Origin: Bifidobacterium amazonense
GTDB lineage: Bacteria > Actinomycetota > Actinomycetes > Actinomycetales > Bifidobacteriaceae
Assembly: GCF_018555435.2 (NCBI RefSeq)
Contig: NZ_JAFEJT020000008.1
Span: 18,999 to 82,998 of the forward strand
Reading direction: 5' to 3'
Length of the DNA stretch: 64,000 nt
Made by a program: the position numbers and the translations under genes. Every line of letters begins with the position of its first letter. The stretch's first letter is position 1. The notes below the pieces were generated by a model that saw only the letters and a program-made list of their open reading frames with translations, was not told the DNA's origin and searched no databases. Below are positions 28,299 through 37,979 of this stretch, piece by piece.

Positions 28299-29365
28299 CA
28301 TCCGACAAGACATCGCGCACGTCGCACACGGCCGCACAGGCGACCGTTCGCGTGAACGCCAACGTACCGGCCGGTCCGACGGCTGCGATCGTGCTGCACG
28401 GCATGTGGCGGCGCGGCGAAGGCAAATTCTCGATCATCGTGCTCGGACTATGGCTCATCGTCGCGTTCGTCTCGCTGTTCTGGACGCCGCAGCCGCTGCT
28501 CGCCACCGACGGGTACCACGTGTGGGCCACGCCGTCCGCCGCGCACTGGCTCGGCACCGACGGTACCGGCGCGGACGTGCTCAGCTGGCTCATGGCCGGC
28601 TCGCGCACCAACCTGCTCATCGTCGTGCTCACCGTCCTGTTCGCCGCGGCGTTCGGCCTGCTGCTCGTCGCCGCGATGGTCGCGCGCAACGGCACGCTCG
28701 CCGGCGCGAGCGTGGTCGTCGTCGACGCGCTCATCTCGATCCCGACCGTGCTGCTCGCGCTGATCCTCGCCGTGCCGCTCGGTGCGTCCGTCACCGTGAT
28801 CGTCGTCGCCTGCGGCTTCGGCTACGGGCTGAACCTGGCACGCGTCGCACGGCCCGCCGCGCTGCTCGCTGCACGGTCGTCGTACGTCGAAGCGGCGCTC
28901 GCCTCCGGCGCGTCCGGCTGGTGGACGTTCGTGCGGCATATCGTGCCTAACACGCTGCCGGTGTTGCTCGTGCAGCTGTCGCTGTCCGCGGGAACGGCGG
29001 TATTGGCCGAAAGCGGGCTCACGTATCTGGGCATCGGCGTGCCGAGCGGCGTGCCGAGCTGGGGGCATTCGCTGGCCACGTCGGTCAAGTTCATCAACGT
29101 GTACCCGCTGACCGTGCTGTGGCCGGGACTGATCGTCACGGTGGTAGTCGTCGCGCTCAACGTGTTCGGCGATGTGCTGCGCGACGCGGTTGATCCGATG
29201 GTCAATGCGGAGTTGCGTGATGGTGCTGCGGGTGCGGACTGCGACGGCGGTACGTTGTCCGACCCGCTCCGGGCCGCTCGGCCGAGTCATACGGTCGGAC
29301 AACGTACCGCCGTCTCCGTCCGAGGGACGGCGGATACGGACGTTGCGGGGAGGCGATCGGCGTGA
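28295..29365 (+). CDS. ABC transporter permease, DppC/OppC family, with repeat-derived tail
   Basis: A 356-residue second channel subunit with an N-terminal helix near 48-68, a TDGTGADVLSWLM region and five further helices. Its ATG overlaps the stop of the first permease, with GGAGGTGA upstream. DppC proteins normally end shortly after the GDVLRDAVDP segment, here at about residue 304. This protein carries about 50 more residues, and most of them are encoded by hairpin element B (29243-29314). The last bases overlap the next gene by GTGA. The tail is likely cytoplasmic and of no known function. Confidence 0.9.
   Translation: MTSDKTSRTSHTAAQATVRVNANVPAGPTAAIVLHGMWRRGEGKFSIIVLGLWLIVAFVSLFWTPQPLLATDGYHVWATPSAAHWLGTDGTGADVLSWLMAGSRTNLLIVVLTVLFAAAFGLLLVAAMVARNGTLAGASVVVVDALISIPTVLLALILAVPLGASVTVIVVACGFGYGLNLARVARPAALLAARSSYVEAALASGASGWWTFVRHIVPNTLPVLLVQLSLSAGTAVLAESGLTYLGIGVPSGVPSWGHSLATSVKFINVYPLTVLWPGLIVTVVVVALNVFGDVLRDAVDPMVNAELRDGAAGADCDGGTLSDPLRAARPSHTVGQRTAVSVRGTADTDVAGRRSA
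29243..29314 (+). repeat. Conserved-loop hairpin element, copy B
   Basis: A perfect 21-bp stem (29243-29263 with 29294-29314) and a 30-base loop (29264-29293) that matches the loop of copy A in 28 of 30 bases. It lies inside the reading frame of the second permease, after its last conserved segment and about 47 bases before the first ATPase start. The loop contains the palindrome CTCGGCCGAG. The stem sequence is unrelated to the stem of copy A. Confidence 0.82.
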
Positions 29366-30144
29366 GCGTTGAGATTCGTGGACTGAACGTGGCGATCGGC
29401 GGGAAGACGATTGTGCGCGACGTCGATCTGAACGTCGGCGACGGGGAACGCGTCGGGCTGGTCGGCTCGTCCGGGTCGGGCAAGTCGATGATCTCGCGCT
29501 CGATCATGGGACTGCTGCCGGCGAACGCACATGTGTCCGGATCGATCAGGGTCGGCGACAGGCAGGTCGTCGGCATGCGTGACGCGGAACTGGCCGATCT
29601 GCGCGGACGGTACATGGGCATGGTGTTCCAGAATCCGGCCGCGTCGCTCAATCCGGTGACGACGGTCGCGCGGCAGATCGCATTGCCGTTGCGTCTGCAC
29701 TATGACCTGACGAAAACCGAACGGCTCGACCGCGTGCGCGCGATGATCGCCAAGGTCGGTCTGCCGGACGACGTGCTCGGCAAATACCCGCATCAGCTCT
29801 CCGGCGGTCAACAGCAGCGCGTCGGCATCGCGACCGCGCTGATCACGTCGCCGCGGTTCATCATCGCCGACGAGCCGACCACGGCGCTCGACTCGATCGT
29901 CCAACGGCAGATCGTCGACCTGCTCGTCTCGCTCGTCGACGACGCGGGCGCGTCCATGCTGTTCATCACGCACGACTTCGCCGTGCTCGCCCACGCGACC
30001 ACCCGCTGCTATGTGCTCGACGGCGGCCGCATCGCCGATTCGGGCGACACCGCGGCGCTGCTCGACCATCCGTCCACGACGCAGACCGACCGACTCGTCT
30101 CCGCCGCCCGTACCCTGTCCCTTGTCGAAAGCGGGGAGGCGTGA
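29362..30144 (+). CDS. ABC transporter ATP-binding protein, DppD-like
   Basis: A 260-residue ATPase. Walker A is GSSGSGKS near 35-42, the Q-loop is VFQNPAASLNP, the signature is LSGGQQQR and Walker B is FIIADEPTTALD, with the switch His in FITHD. GTG start 29362 overlaps the previous stop; GGGGAGG lies upstream. It lacks the C-terminal oligopeptide-transporter extension with its cysteine cluster found in longer DppD/OppD proteins. It pairs with the next ATPase. Confidence 0.93.
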   Translation: MSVEIRGLNVAIGGKTIVRDVDLNVGDGERVGLVGSSGSGKSMISRSIMGLLPANAHVSGSIRVGDRQVVGMRDAELADLRGRYMGMVFQNPAASLNPVTTVARQIALPLRLHYDLTKTERLDRVRAMIAKVGLPDDVLGKYPHQLSGGQQQRVGIATALITSPRFIIADEPTTALDSIVQRQIVDLLVSLVDDAGASMLFITHDFAVLAHATTRCYVLDGGRIADSGDTAALLDHPSTTQTDRLVSAARTLSLVESGEA

Positions 30145-30884
30145 TGACCGTTCCCATTCTTTCCGTCCGTAATGTCAGCAAGTATTTCGGGCGGCGCGCC
30201 GATCGCCGTCAGGTGCTGTTCGACGTGTCCGCCGACGTGTACCCGGGCGAATGCCTTGCCGTGATCGGCGGCTCCGGTTCGGGCAAATCCACGCTGACCC
30301 GCATCATGCTTGGTCTTGAGACCGCCGACTCCGGTACGGTCACCTATGCCGGCGGCGACATTCGCCGGGAATCCGGGCTCGTGTTCCAGGATCCGTTCTC
30401 ATCGCTCGATCCGCGCTGGCGCGTGGCCCGGTCGGTCGCGGAACCGTTGCGCATCCAGCGTCGAGACCTGTCCCGCGACGAGATCGATGCCCGGGCCGCC
30501 GAGGCGTTGCGCACGGTCGGCCTCGATCCGGCCGTGTTCCTCGGCCGGTATCCGATCGACCTGTCGGGCGGGCAGGCGCAGCGTGTCGCCATCGCGCGCG
30601 CGATCGTGAACGAGCCGCGCGTCATCCTCGCCGACGAACCGATGAGCGCCATCGACGTGGCCGCGCGCATCCAGATCCTCGACGCCTTCGCCGCCATTCG
30701 TGAAACACGTCGTGAAACGGCGTTGGTCATGGTGTCGCACGATCTCGGCGTCGTGCAGCACATCGCCGACCGCATCCTCGTGCTGCACGACGGCCGCGTC
30801 GAGGAATGCGGCCCGACCGCCTCCGTGCTCGGCGACTCGCAGTCCGCCTACGCGCGCGAGCTCATCGCCGCCGCCTCGCTGTGA
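30144..30884 (+). CDS. ABC transporter ATP-binding protein, DppF-like
   Basis: A 246-residue ATPase that completes the importer. Walker A GGSGSGKST, Q-loop VFQDPFSSLDPR, signature LSGGQAQR, Walker B VILADEPMSAID and switch MVSHD are intact. I chose ATG 30144, since the GGGGAGG site fits it better than the adjacent GTG 30141. The operon ends here: the convergent pseudogene on the other strand ends 9 bases away, with no visible terminator between them. Confidence 0.93.
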   Translation: MTVPILSVRNVSKYFGRRADRRQVLFDVSADVYPGECLAVIGGSGSGKSTLTRIMLGLETADSGTVTYAGGDIRRESGLVFQDPFSSLDPRWRVARSVAEPLRIQRRDLSRDEIDARAAEALRTVGLDPAVFLGRYPIDLSGGQAQRVAIARAIVNEPRVILADEPMSAIDVAARIQILDAFAAIRETRRETALVMVSHDLGVVQHIADRILVLHDGRVEECGPTASVLGDSQSAYARELIAAASL

Positions 30885-30893
30885 CGGGCCCGG

Positions 30894-31933
30894 TCAGTTG
30901 GCGACGTTGAACTCGCCGCCGGCGAAGAACGAGCGGACCGATTCGACGACCTGACGGGTCAGACCCACGTACGCCTCGTCGTTGCGCCATGCGACGTGCG
31001 GGGTGAGGACGATGCCCGGCACACGACGCAGCGGATCGTCGGCCGGCAGCGGCTCGCGCTCGTACACGTCGAGCGCCGCACGGACGTCGCCGCGCAGCAG
31101 ACGCGCGGTCAGCGCGCCCGGTTCGATGATCTCGGCGCGGGCCGTGTTGACGAACAGCGTGCCGGGGCGCATCCGGTCGAGCTCGCGGATCGTGACGATG
31201 CCGGCCGTCTGATCGAGCAGCGGCAGATGCAGGCTGACGATGTCCGCGCGTTCCATCAGGTCGCCCATGTCGTCGACCAGATCCACGCCGAGCCCGGCCG
31301 CGGCCATCGGATCGACATGCGAGTTCCAAACGGCCACATGCATGCCGAAGCCGTTCGCGATGCGCGCCACGGCCTGTCCGATGCCGCCGAAGCCGACCAG
31401 GCCGATCGTTTTGCCATGCAGCGCGTAGCCGTCCGCGCCCGTCCAGTCGCCGGCCTTCACCTCCCGGTCCAGCCGGCCGACCTCGCGGGCCAACTCCAGC
31501 AGCAGCGCGAACGTGTGCTCCGCGACCGCGTGATCGCCGTAGTGGACGATGTTGCATACGCGCACGCCGCGTTCATGGGTCCGGTTCAGGTCGATGTAGC
31601 TGGCCACGCCGGTGCCCCGAATGCGAAGCAGCGCACGTGGCCAGCGCCGCCGTCGAATCCGCAGAACCGGTCGAGCATCGGGTCGGGGATGTGGAATCCG
31701 ATCACCATCACCGCGTCCGCGTCGGCCGTGCGGCTCAGGATCGTCTCCTCGTCCATCGTGCAGTCCGTGTACATGCGCACGCGCGCCACGTCGCGCAACA
31801 GCGGCAGGTTCTTCCGGAACGGCTCGACCATCGAGGAGATGACCGTTGGCATCACCGCCAACGGCAGGTCGGTGCGTTCGGGTTGCGTTTCGATGGTGGC
31901 TTGGCTGGTGGATGCTGGCTCGATTTCGCTCAT
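30894..31933 (-). pseudogene. Frameshifted D-isomer-specific 2-hydroxyacid dehydrogenase
   Basis: Two frames together encode one enzyme of the D-2-hydroxyacid dehydrogenase family. From ATG 31933 the first frame gives about 105 residues, up to HVRCFAF; the second frame continues with GTGVASYIDLN to the end at 30894. The break is at the run CCCC at 31615-31618 (GGGG on the coding strand), where one extra G would restore the frame. Downstream parts look intact: NAD-binding GFGGIGQ, catalytic Arg in NTARAE, Glu in YEREPLP and His in LTPHVAWR. It may be a recent pseudogene, a phase-variable gene or a sequencing error. The substrate is unknown. Confidence 0.8.
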
Positions 31934-32059
31934 GCCCTTCACAGTAGACCCGTTCCATGTCCGACGGCGCCGACGAAACGGTCCGCCGGAATGCGGGCGG
32001 GATGGAGCGATGCCGGCGCAGTGCCGGAACGATGCGGAAGACAAGGGGTCGGGGTATAC

Positions 32060-32088
32060 TTGCACGGTTGGAATAGCTGTAATGCTAA
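32060..32088 (+). promoter_or_regulatory. Candidate rpoZ promoter
   Basis: TTGCAC at 32060-32065 and TGCTAA at 32083-32088 are 17 bases apart in a locally AT-rich stretch, 24 bases before the rpoZ start. Confidence 0.35.
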
Positions 32089-32112
32089 TTTGATGATTCG
32101 GAGAACAATACT

Positions 32113-32397
32113 ATGGCTTTTGGCACCGATCCCCGCCCGCAGGGACTTGCGAATCCGCCGATCGACGATCTGATGGAGCATGCCGATTCGAAGTACGCCC
32201 TGGCGATCTTCGCCGCCAAGCGCGCCCGCCAGATCAACTCCTACTTCACCCAGCTCAACGAGGGCCTGCTGCAGAACGTCGGCCCGCTGGTCGAATACCA
32301 GAACCAGGAGAAGCCGCTGTCCATCGCGTTCCGCGAGATCAACGACGGTCTGCTCGAGGAGACCCTCGGCGAGGACGATCTGAGCGAAGGCAACTGA
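32113..32397 (+). CDS. rpoZ: RNA polymerase omega subunit
   Basis: A 94-residue subunit that helps assemble and stabilise the beta' subunit. It begins with a non-conserved 14 residues, then the omega core [28 protein letters not shown], ending with PLSIAFREI and an acidic tail. GGAG lies 10 bases upstream of the ATG. In many actinobacteria rpoZ follows gmk; here it follows a divergent dehydrogenase pseudogene, and metK lies 332 bases downstream. Confidence 0.95.
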   Translation: MAFGTDPRPQGLANPPIDDLMEHADSKYALAIFAAKRARQINSYFTQLNEGLLQNVGPLVEYQNQEKPLSIAFREINDGLLEETLGEDDLSEGN

Positions 32398-32546
32398 TCG
32401 TCCGGTCATCCGGTCGCCGAACGGTCGTTCGCCGGCCCGATCGCACGGAAAGACGTGGCGCGTCCGCGGAACCGTTCGCATTGCGGACGGTGTCTGTTCG
32501 GATGCCGATCTTGGCGGACCGGCGGCGGAGCGCGTTTTGTAAACGA

Positions 32547-32574
32547 TTCAAACCGAACCGCGACGAATTATAAC
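32547..32574 (+). promoter_or_regulatory. Strong candidate promoter of metK leader
   Basis: TTCAAA at 32547-32552 and TATAAC at 32569-32574 are separated by 16 bases in an AT-rich stretch. The predicted transcription start falls at about 32580, right at the base of the hairpin that follows. Confidence 0.55.
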
Positions 32575-32576
32575 GT

Positions 32577-32648
32577 ATACGCCCCATCGAAAACGGTGCC
32601 GGAGACGAAATCCTCCCGGCGCCTCTTCGATGGGGCGTATTATTTTCT
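32577..32648 (+). terminator. Terminator-like two-tier hairpin in the metK leader
   Basis: A perfect 15-bp outer stem (32577-32591 with 32626-32640) encloses an inner 8-bp stem with one G-U pair (32595-32602 with 32616-32623). It is followed by the T-rich TATTATTTTC. It could end rpoZ transcripts. Since a strong promoter lies just before it, it could also act as an attenuator or short leader RNA for metK. No known SAM riboswitch consensus was recognised. Confidence 0.65.
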
Positions 32649-32729
32649 GCGTATGACATGTTCTCCCGCCGTCCCGTCGGTGCGGGACGAACGGGGGACA
32701 CAGGCGGGCAGCAACAAGAGGTGCGATAC

Positions 32730-33953
<1,224 letters not shown>

Positions 33954-34010
33954 CCCGCCACCGGTCGGGGCGGCTGCATCGGTGCCCATGCCGACGGCCC
34001 CGACCGAGTC

Positions 34011-34055
34011 GACGTGTGCACGTCCGACGTGTGCACGTCCGACGTGTGCACGTCG
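34011..34055 (+). repeat. Three tandem 15-bp repeats downstream of metK
   Basis: Three copies of GACGTGTGCACGTCC (the last ends in G) stand head to tail at 34011-34025, 34026-34040 and 34041-34055. Each unit has the inverted arms GACGTG and CACGTC. They lie between the metK stop and its terminator, upstream of cfa. Confidence 0.85.
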
Positions 34056-34082
34056 GGATATAACCAAAATGACAGACTATGG

Positions 34083-34117
34083 CGCCTGCCGTGAATGTGT
34101 TTCGCGGCAGGCGTTTT
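34083..34117 (+). terminator. Rho-independent terminator of metK
   Basis: A 9-bp perfect stem (CGCCTGCCG/CGGCAGGCG) with a 13-base loop, followed at once by TTTT. Confidence 0.75.
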
Positions 34118-34226
34118 CGCTACGAGGGAACGCGCGGACGCGGACATGAGCGGCACGTGTGCGGCATGTGTGCGGCACCACGCAGCACGAACGGACATAT
34201 CCGAAGCAAGAAGAAAGAGGCGAGCC

Positions 34227-35531
34227 ATGAGCTATGGCAAAAGCATGACCGTCGCCGAAATGGTCGGCGAATTCATCGAACCCAATCAGCTGCTGCGCGT
34301 CGAGGCGTTCGACGGCTCCACGTTCGGACCGGGCACCGCCGAGCTGACCGTACGGGTCAAGACCCCGAACGCCGTCTACCAGCTGCTCGAGCATCCGAAC
34401 GAGATCGGCGCGGTGCGCGCCTACGTGCTCGGCGACTTCGACATCGACGGCATCGACTACGCGGACCCATACCCGCAACTGCGTCAGCTGCTGTCGCTGG
34501 CCCCGTATGTCAGGCCGCTCTCTCCGTTGTCGGTCGCCAAGGTCGCCGGCTCGGTCCTCAGCCACGGCATCCGCAAGGCGCCCGTGCCGGCCACCGAAGG
34601 CCCGTCCAAGTTCGCGCGCATCAAGTCCGGCCTGCTGCCGCACACCGAAAAGGCCGACAGCGAGACCGTGAGCTTCCACTACGACCTGTCCAACGACTTC
34701 TACCGCAACTTCCTCGGCCCCACGATGACCTACACCTGCGCCGTGTTCCCCGAAGAGGGCGCCAGCCTCGAGGAGGCGCAGCTCAACAAGATCCGGCTCG
34801 TGCTCGACAAGCTGGGATTGAAGCCCGGCGACCGTCTGCTCGACATCGGCTGCGGCTGGGGTTCGCTGGTGATCGAAGCCGCCAAGCGCGGCATCAAGGC
34901 GCTCGGCGTGTCGCTGTCGAAGGAGCAGATCGAATACGGCCAGGAGTGGATTCGCCGCGAGGGACTGGAGGATCTGGCCGAACTGCGCGTGATGGACTAC
35001 CGCGACGTGCCCGAACGCGACTTCGACGGCATCTGCTCGATCGGCATGATGGAACACGTGGGCGTCAAGAACTACCAGAGCTACTTCGAGGAGATGTTCA
35101 AGCTCCTGAAGCCCTGCGGCCGTCTGCTCAACCACCAGATCACCATCAGCCACGACAAGCCGAACGGCAAGCCCGGCACCGACGAGTTCCTCGACCGGTA
35201 CATCTTCCCCGACGGCGATCTCGGCGCGCCCGGATTCATCGAAAGCTGCATCCACGACGCCGGCTTCAACGTGGTGCATCAGGAGAACCTGCGCCAGCAT
35301 TACGCGCTCACCCTGCATCACTGGAACCATAACCTGTCCGAGCACTGGGACGAGGCCGTCAAGGAGGTCGGATTCGAGCGTGCGAAGGTGTGGGGCCTGT
35401 ACATGGCCGCCTGCGCGCTCAACTTCGAGATCGACGGCATCCAGGTGCACCAGTTCCTCGCCGTCAAGCCCGACCGCGTCGGCCATCCGGACGGCAAGTG
35501 GTATCCGCTGCGTCCGTGGTGGAAGGCCTGA
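34227..35531 (+). CDS. cfa: Cyclopropane-fatty-acyl-phospholipid synthase
   Basis: A 434-residue cytoplasmic, membrane-associated methyltransferase that adds a methylene group from SAM across double bonds of phospholipid acyl chains. This stiffens membranes under acid or bile stress. It shows an N-terminal lipid-binding domain (about 1-120), then the SAM fold with LLDIGCGWGSL near 205-215, and the family motifs HYDLSNDFYRNFLGPTMTYTC and SIGMMEHVG. AGAGG precedes the ATG at 34227; an internal ATG six codons on is possible. Upstream lies the metK terminator, so it has its own promoter, which I could not define. Confidence 0.93.
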   Translation: MSYGKSMTVAEMVGEFIEPNQLLRVEAFDGSTFGPGTAELTVRVKTPNAVYQLLEHPNEIGAVRAYVLGDFDIDGIDYADPYPQLRQLLSLAPYVRPLSPLSVAKVAGSVLSHGIRKAPVPATEGPSKFARIKSGLLPHTEKADSETVSFHYDLSNDFYRNFLGPTMTYTCAVFPEEGASLEEAQLNKIRLVLDKLGLKPGDRLLDIGCGWGSLVIEAAKRGIKALGVSLSKEQIEYGQEWIRREGLEDLAELRVMDYRDVPERDFDGICSIGMMEHVGVKNYQSYFEEMFKLLKPCGRLLNHQITISHDKPNGKPGTDEFLDRYIFPDGDLGAPGFIESCIHDAGFNVVHQENLRQHYALTLHHWNHNLSEHWDEAVKEVGFERAKVWGLYMAACALNFEIDGIQVHQFLAVKPDRVGHPDGKWYPLRPWWKA

Positions 35532-35586
35532 GCCGGACGCACGATGGCCGTGTGCCTGCGGCCGCCATATGGTAGAACGGTGACCT

Positions 35587-37854
35587 ATGACCACGCCGCA
35601 CGCCGAACAGCTGGCGCTTGACGGGCTCGCCCCGCGCAAGCGCCGCCGTCGCGCGCCGACCGAACGGGAATCCGCCGCCGACAGGCCGATCGCGCAGGTC
35701 GTGCTCGACGTGCAGGCCACCCATCTGGGCCGCACGTTCGACTATCTCGTCGACGAGAAGCAATCCGAAGATGCCCGTCCCGGCGCGATGGTGCGCGTGC
35801 GCTTCGGGGGGCAGCGGGTGAGCGGCATCATCTGGAACCGCGTCGACTCCAGCGACACGCCGTCCTCCTCCCTGCGCTACATCGAACGCGTGCTCACCCC
35901 CGAGCCGCTCGTCTCCGCGGCGATGCGCCGCGACGTCGAGCTCATCGCCGACGCATACGGCGGCACGCGCGCCAACATCCTGCGCTTCGCCGTGCCGGCG
36001 CGCGTGGCCCGCGTCGACCAGGAGCAGCGGCTCGCCGAATCCGGCGCGTGGCAGGGACGCCGGCGGTTCACGCAGACGCAGGAGGAGGCCCGTGATGCCG
36101 GTTTCGCCCGGTTCGCCCGGTCATATGACAATGCGCGGCGGTTGCGCGACGCGCTCGACGGCACCGGTTTCGCCTCGTTCGTCGTCGACGCGCTGCCCGG
36201 AGCCGCACGATGGGCGCGCGATCTGGCATGGATGATCATGACCGCGTTGCTCGCCGGCAAGCCGGCCGTCGCCGTGCTGCCGACGAACCGCGAGGTCGAC
36301 GACCTCGCCGCGGTGCTCGCGCACGACTACGGACTGCGGCCGTTTGCGCCGAACCATGCGGCCAACGGCGGCTACAGCGGCGATTTCGCGATCCTTGAAG
36401 GCAGTGCCATGCCGCCGGCCGAACGCTACCGCGCCTACAGGGCCGTCGCCACCGGACAGGTGCGCTGCGCGATCGGCGCGCGGTCCGCGATGTACGCGCC
36501 GGTCGAAGGGCCGGCGCTGTTCGCCATCGTCGACGACCTCGCCTACCAGAACATGGACGGCTTCATGCCGTATCCGAACGCGCGCGGCGTGCTCAGGCTG
36601 CGTGCCAAAGCCCACGGCGGCGTGTTCGTCAGCCTTGCCAACGTACGCAGCCCGATCAGCCAGTGGGAGACGAACGGCGACGGCGACCCGTCCTCGGTGA
36701 AGGAGACCCCCACCAGCGGCTTCAGCACGGCGGTGCACCCGCTGCCCGCCGTCGTCAAAGAGCAAAGCCCGTGGATCCGCTGGCTCAACCGCGACGAACT
36801 CGCCCGGCTCGCCGACCCGAGCATCGGCGCGCGCGTGCCCCACACCGCCGTGCGCATCCTTACCAAGGCGCTCGAACGCGGGCCCGTACTGCTGTCCATC
36901 CCCGCCGACGGCATCACCGAAGCGCTGAGCTGCGCCCGCTGCCACCGCCAGGCGCGCTGTCCGCGCTGCACCGGACCGCTCGAACACGATCCTCGCACGA
37001 ACGGCGTGCGCTGCCGCTGGTGCGGCGCGGCCGTCGTCGACTGGACATGCCCCGGCTGCGGCGGCGACCGGCTGCGCGTCGTGCGCGTCGGCGCGGCCGG
37101 CACCGCGCAGGAGCTCGCCGGACTGTTCCGCGGCGTGCCGATCATCGTCTCGTCGCGCAGCCAGCCGCGCGGACTCATCGAAACGATTCCCTGCCGTCCG
37201 CAGATCGTCATCGCGACTCCCGGCTGCGAGCCGCGCGTGCTGCCGGTCGACGGCAACGACGGAGCCGCAGGACACGAATACCGGGCCGTGGCGATCCTCG
37301 ACGCATGGACCAGCCTGTACGCGCCCGGTGTGGACGCGCGGCCGGACGCGCTGGCCAACTGGATGCGCCCGATGGCCCTGTGCGCGCCGCGTTCGCGAGG
37401 CGGTCAGGGACTGCTCATCGGCGAGACCGATCCGGCGATCGCCCAGTCGCTGATGCTCTGGGATTCGCGGCTGCTGGCCGCCAAGGAGATCGAGGAGCGC
37501 GTGCAGACCGGTCTGCCGCCGGCGCTCGCCGCCGCCTGCGTATGGGGGCGACGCGACGCGGTGATGCAGGCCGTGGGGCGTCTCGGCGCGCTGCCCGGCG
37601 GCGAATGGGGCACGGTGAGCGTCGGCGGCGAGGACATGCCCGCCATGCTCGGCCCCGTGCCGATTCCGCAGCCGGTCACCGTCAACGCCCGCGAATTCGA
37701 CGACACGGCGGACCGGGTCAAGGCCGTGGTGCGCGTCGCCCAGTCGCGCAGGACGGAACTGGCGACACGGCTGCGCACGATCGTCTCGCGGCACGTCGCC
37801 GCGCGCGAGCCGGGGGAACTGAGGTTCCGCCTCGATCCGAAGGACCTGATCTGA
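35587..37854 (+). CDS. priA: PriA-like primosomal protein lacking ATPase motifs
   Basis: A 755-residue homologue of PriA, the protein that reloads the replicative helicase at stalled forks. The N-terminal DNA-binding part (VVLDVQATHLGRTFDYLV) and the double zinc-binding region with four CxxC pairs at about 448-497 are conserved. The helicase motor is degenerate. No GxGKT Walker A is present in the expected region (LPGAARWARDL), and the DEEH box is replaced by VDDLAYQ. Actinobacterial PriA proteins are known to have lost helicase activity and probably act only as assembly scaffolds. GGTGA lies before the ATG. Its start is 55 bases after cfa. Confidence 0.88.
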   Translation: MTTPHAEQLALDGLAPRKRRRRAPTERESAADRPIAQVVLDVQATHLGRTFDYLVDEKQSEDARPGAMVRVRFGGQRVSGIIWNRVDSSDTPSSSLRYIERVLTPEPLVSAAMRRDVELIADAYGGTRANILRFAVPARVARVDQEQRLAESGAWQGRRRFTQTQEEARDAGFARFARSYDNARRLRDALDGTGFASFVVDALPGAARWARDLAWMIMTALLAGKPAVAVLPTNREVDDLAAVLAHDYGLRPFAPNHAANGGYSGDFAILEGSAMPPAERYRAYRAVATGQVRCAIGARSAMYAPVEGPALFAIVDDLAYQNMDGFMPYPNARGVLRLRAKAHGGVFVSLANVRSPISQWETNGDGDPSSVKETPTSGFSTAVHPLPAVVKEQSPWIRWLNRDELARLADPSIGARVPHTAVRILTKALERGPVLLSIPADGITEALSCARCHRQARCPRCTGPLEHDPRTNGVRCRWCGAAVVDWTCPGCGGDRLRVVRVGAAGTAQELAGLFRGVPIIVSSRSQPRGLIETIPCRPQIVIATPGCEPRVLPVDGNDGAAGHEYRAVAILDAWTSLYAPGVDARPDALANWMRPMALCAPRSRGGQGLLIGETDPAIAQSLMLWDSRLLAAKEIEERVQTGLPPALAAACVWGRRDAVMQAVGRLGALPGGEWGTVSVGGEDMPAMLGPVPIPQPVTVNAREFDDTADRVKAVVRVAQSRRTELATRLRTIVSRHVAAREPGELRFRLDPKDLI

Positions 37855-37979
37855 CCGGTCCCCGACGGGGCCGTCCGCCGCGTGCGTCCGCTACGGCCGG
37901 AACGTGCGCGTCCGGTCGGCGCGGCGTGGGACGATAGCGATGGAACATACCGACGTTCATGGTTGGAATGGAGGACCAT

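Noticed and set aside
27194..29314. The two conserved-loop hairpins considered as ends of an insertion sequence
   Set aside because: The sequence between them is a normal permease pair without transposase, the outer arms of the two copies differ, and no target duplication is visible.
32577..32729. Known SAM riboswitch upstream of metK
   Set aside because: The leader from the predicted start is about 150 bases and has one main hairpin; I could not find the multi-helix core of known SAM riboswitches. A covariance search would decide.
34011..34055. Tandem repeats considered as a CRISPR array
   Set aside because: Units are 15 bases with no spacers and no cas genes nearby.
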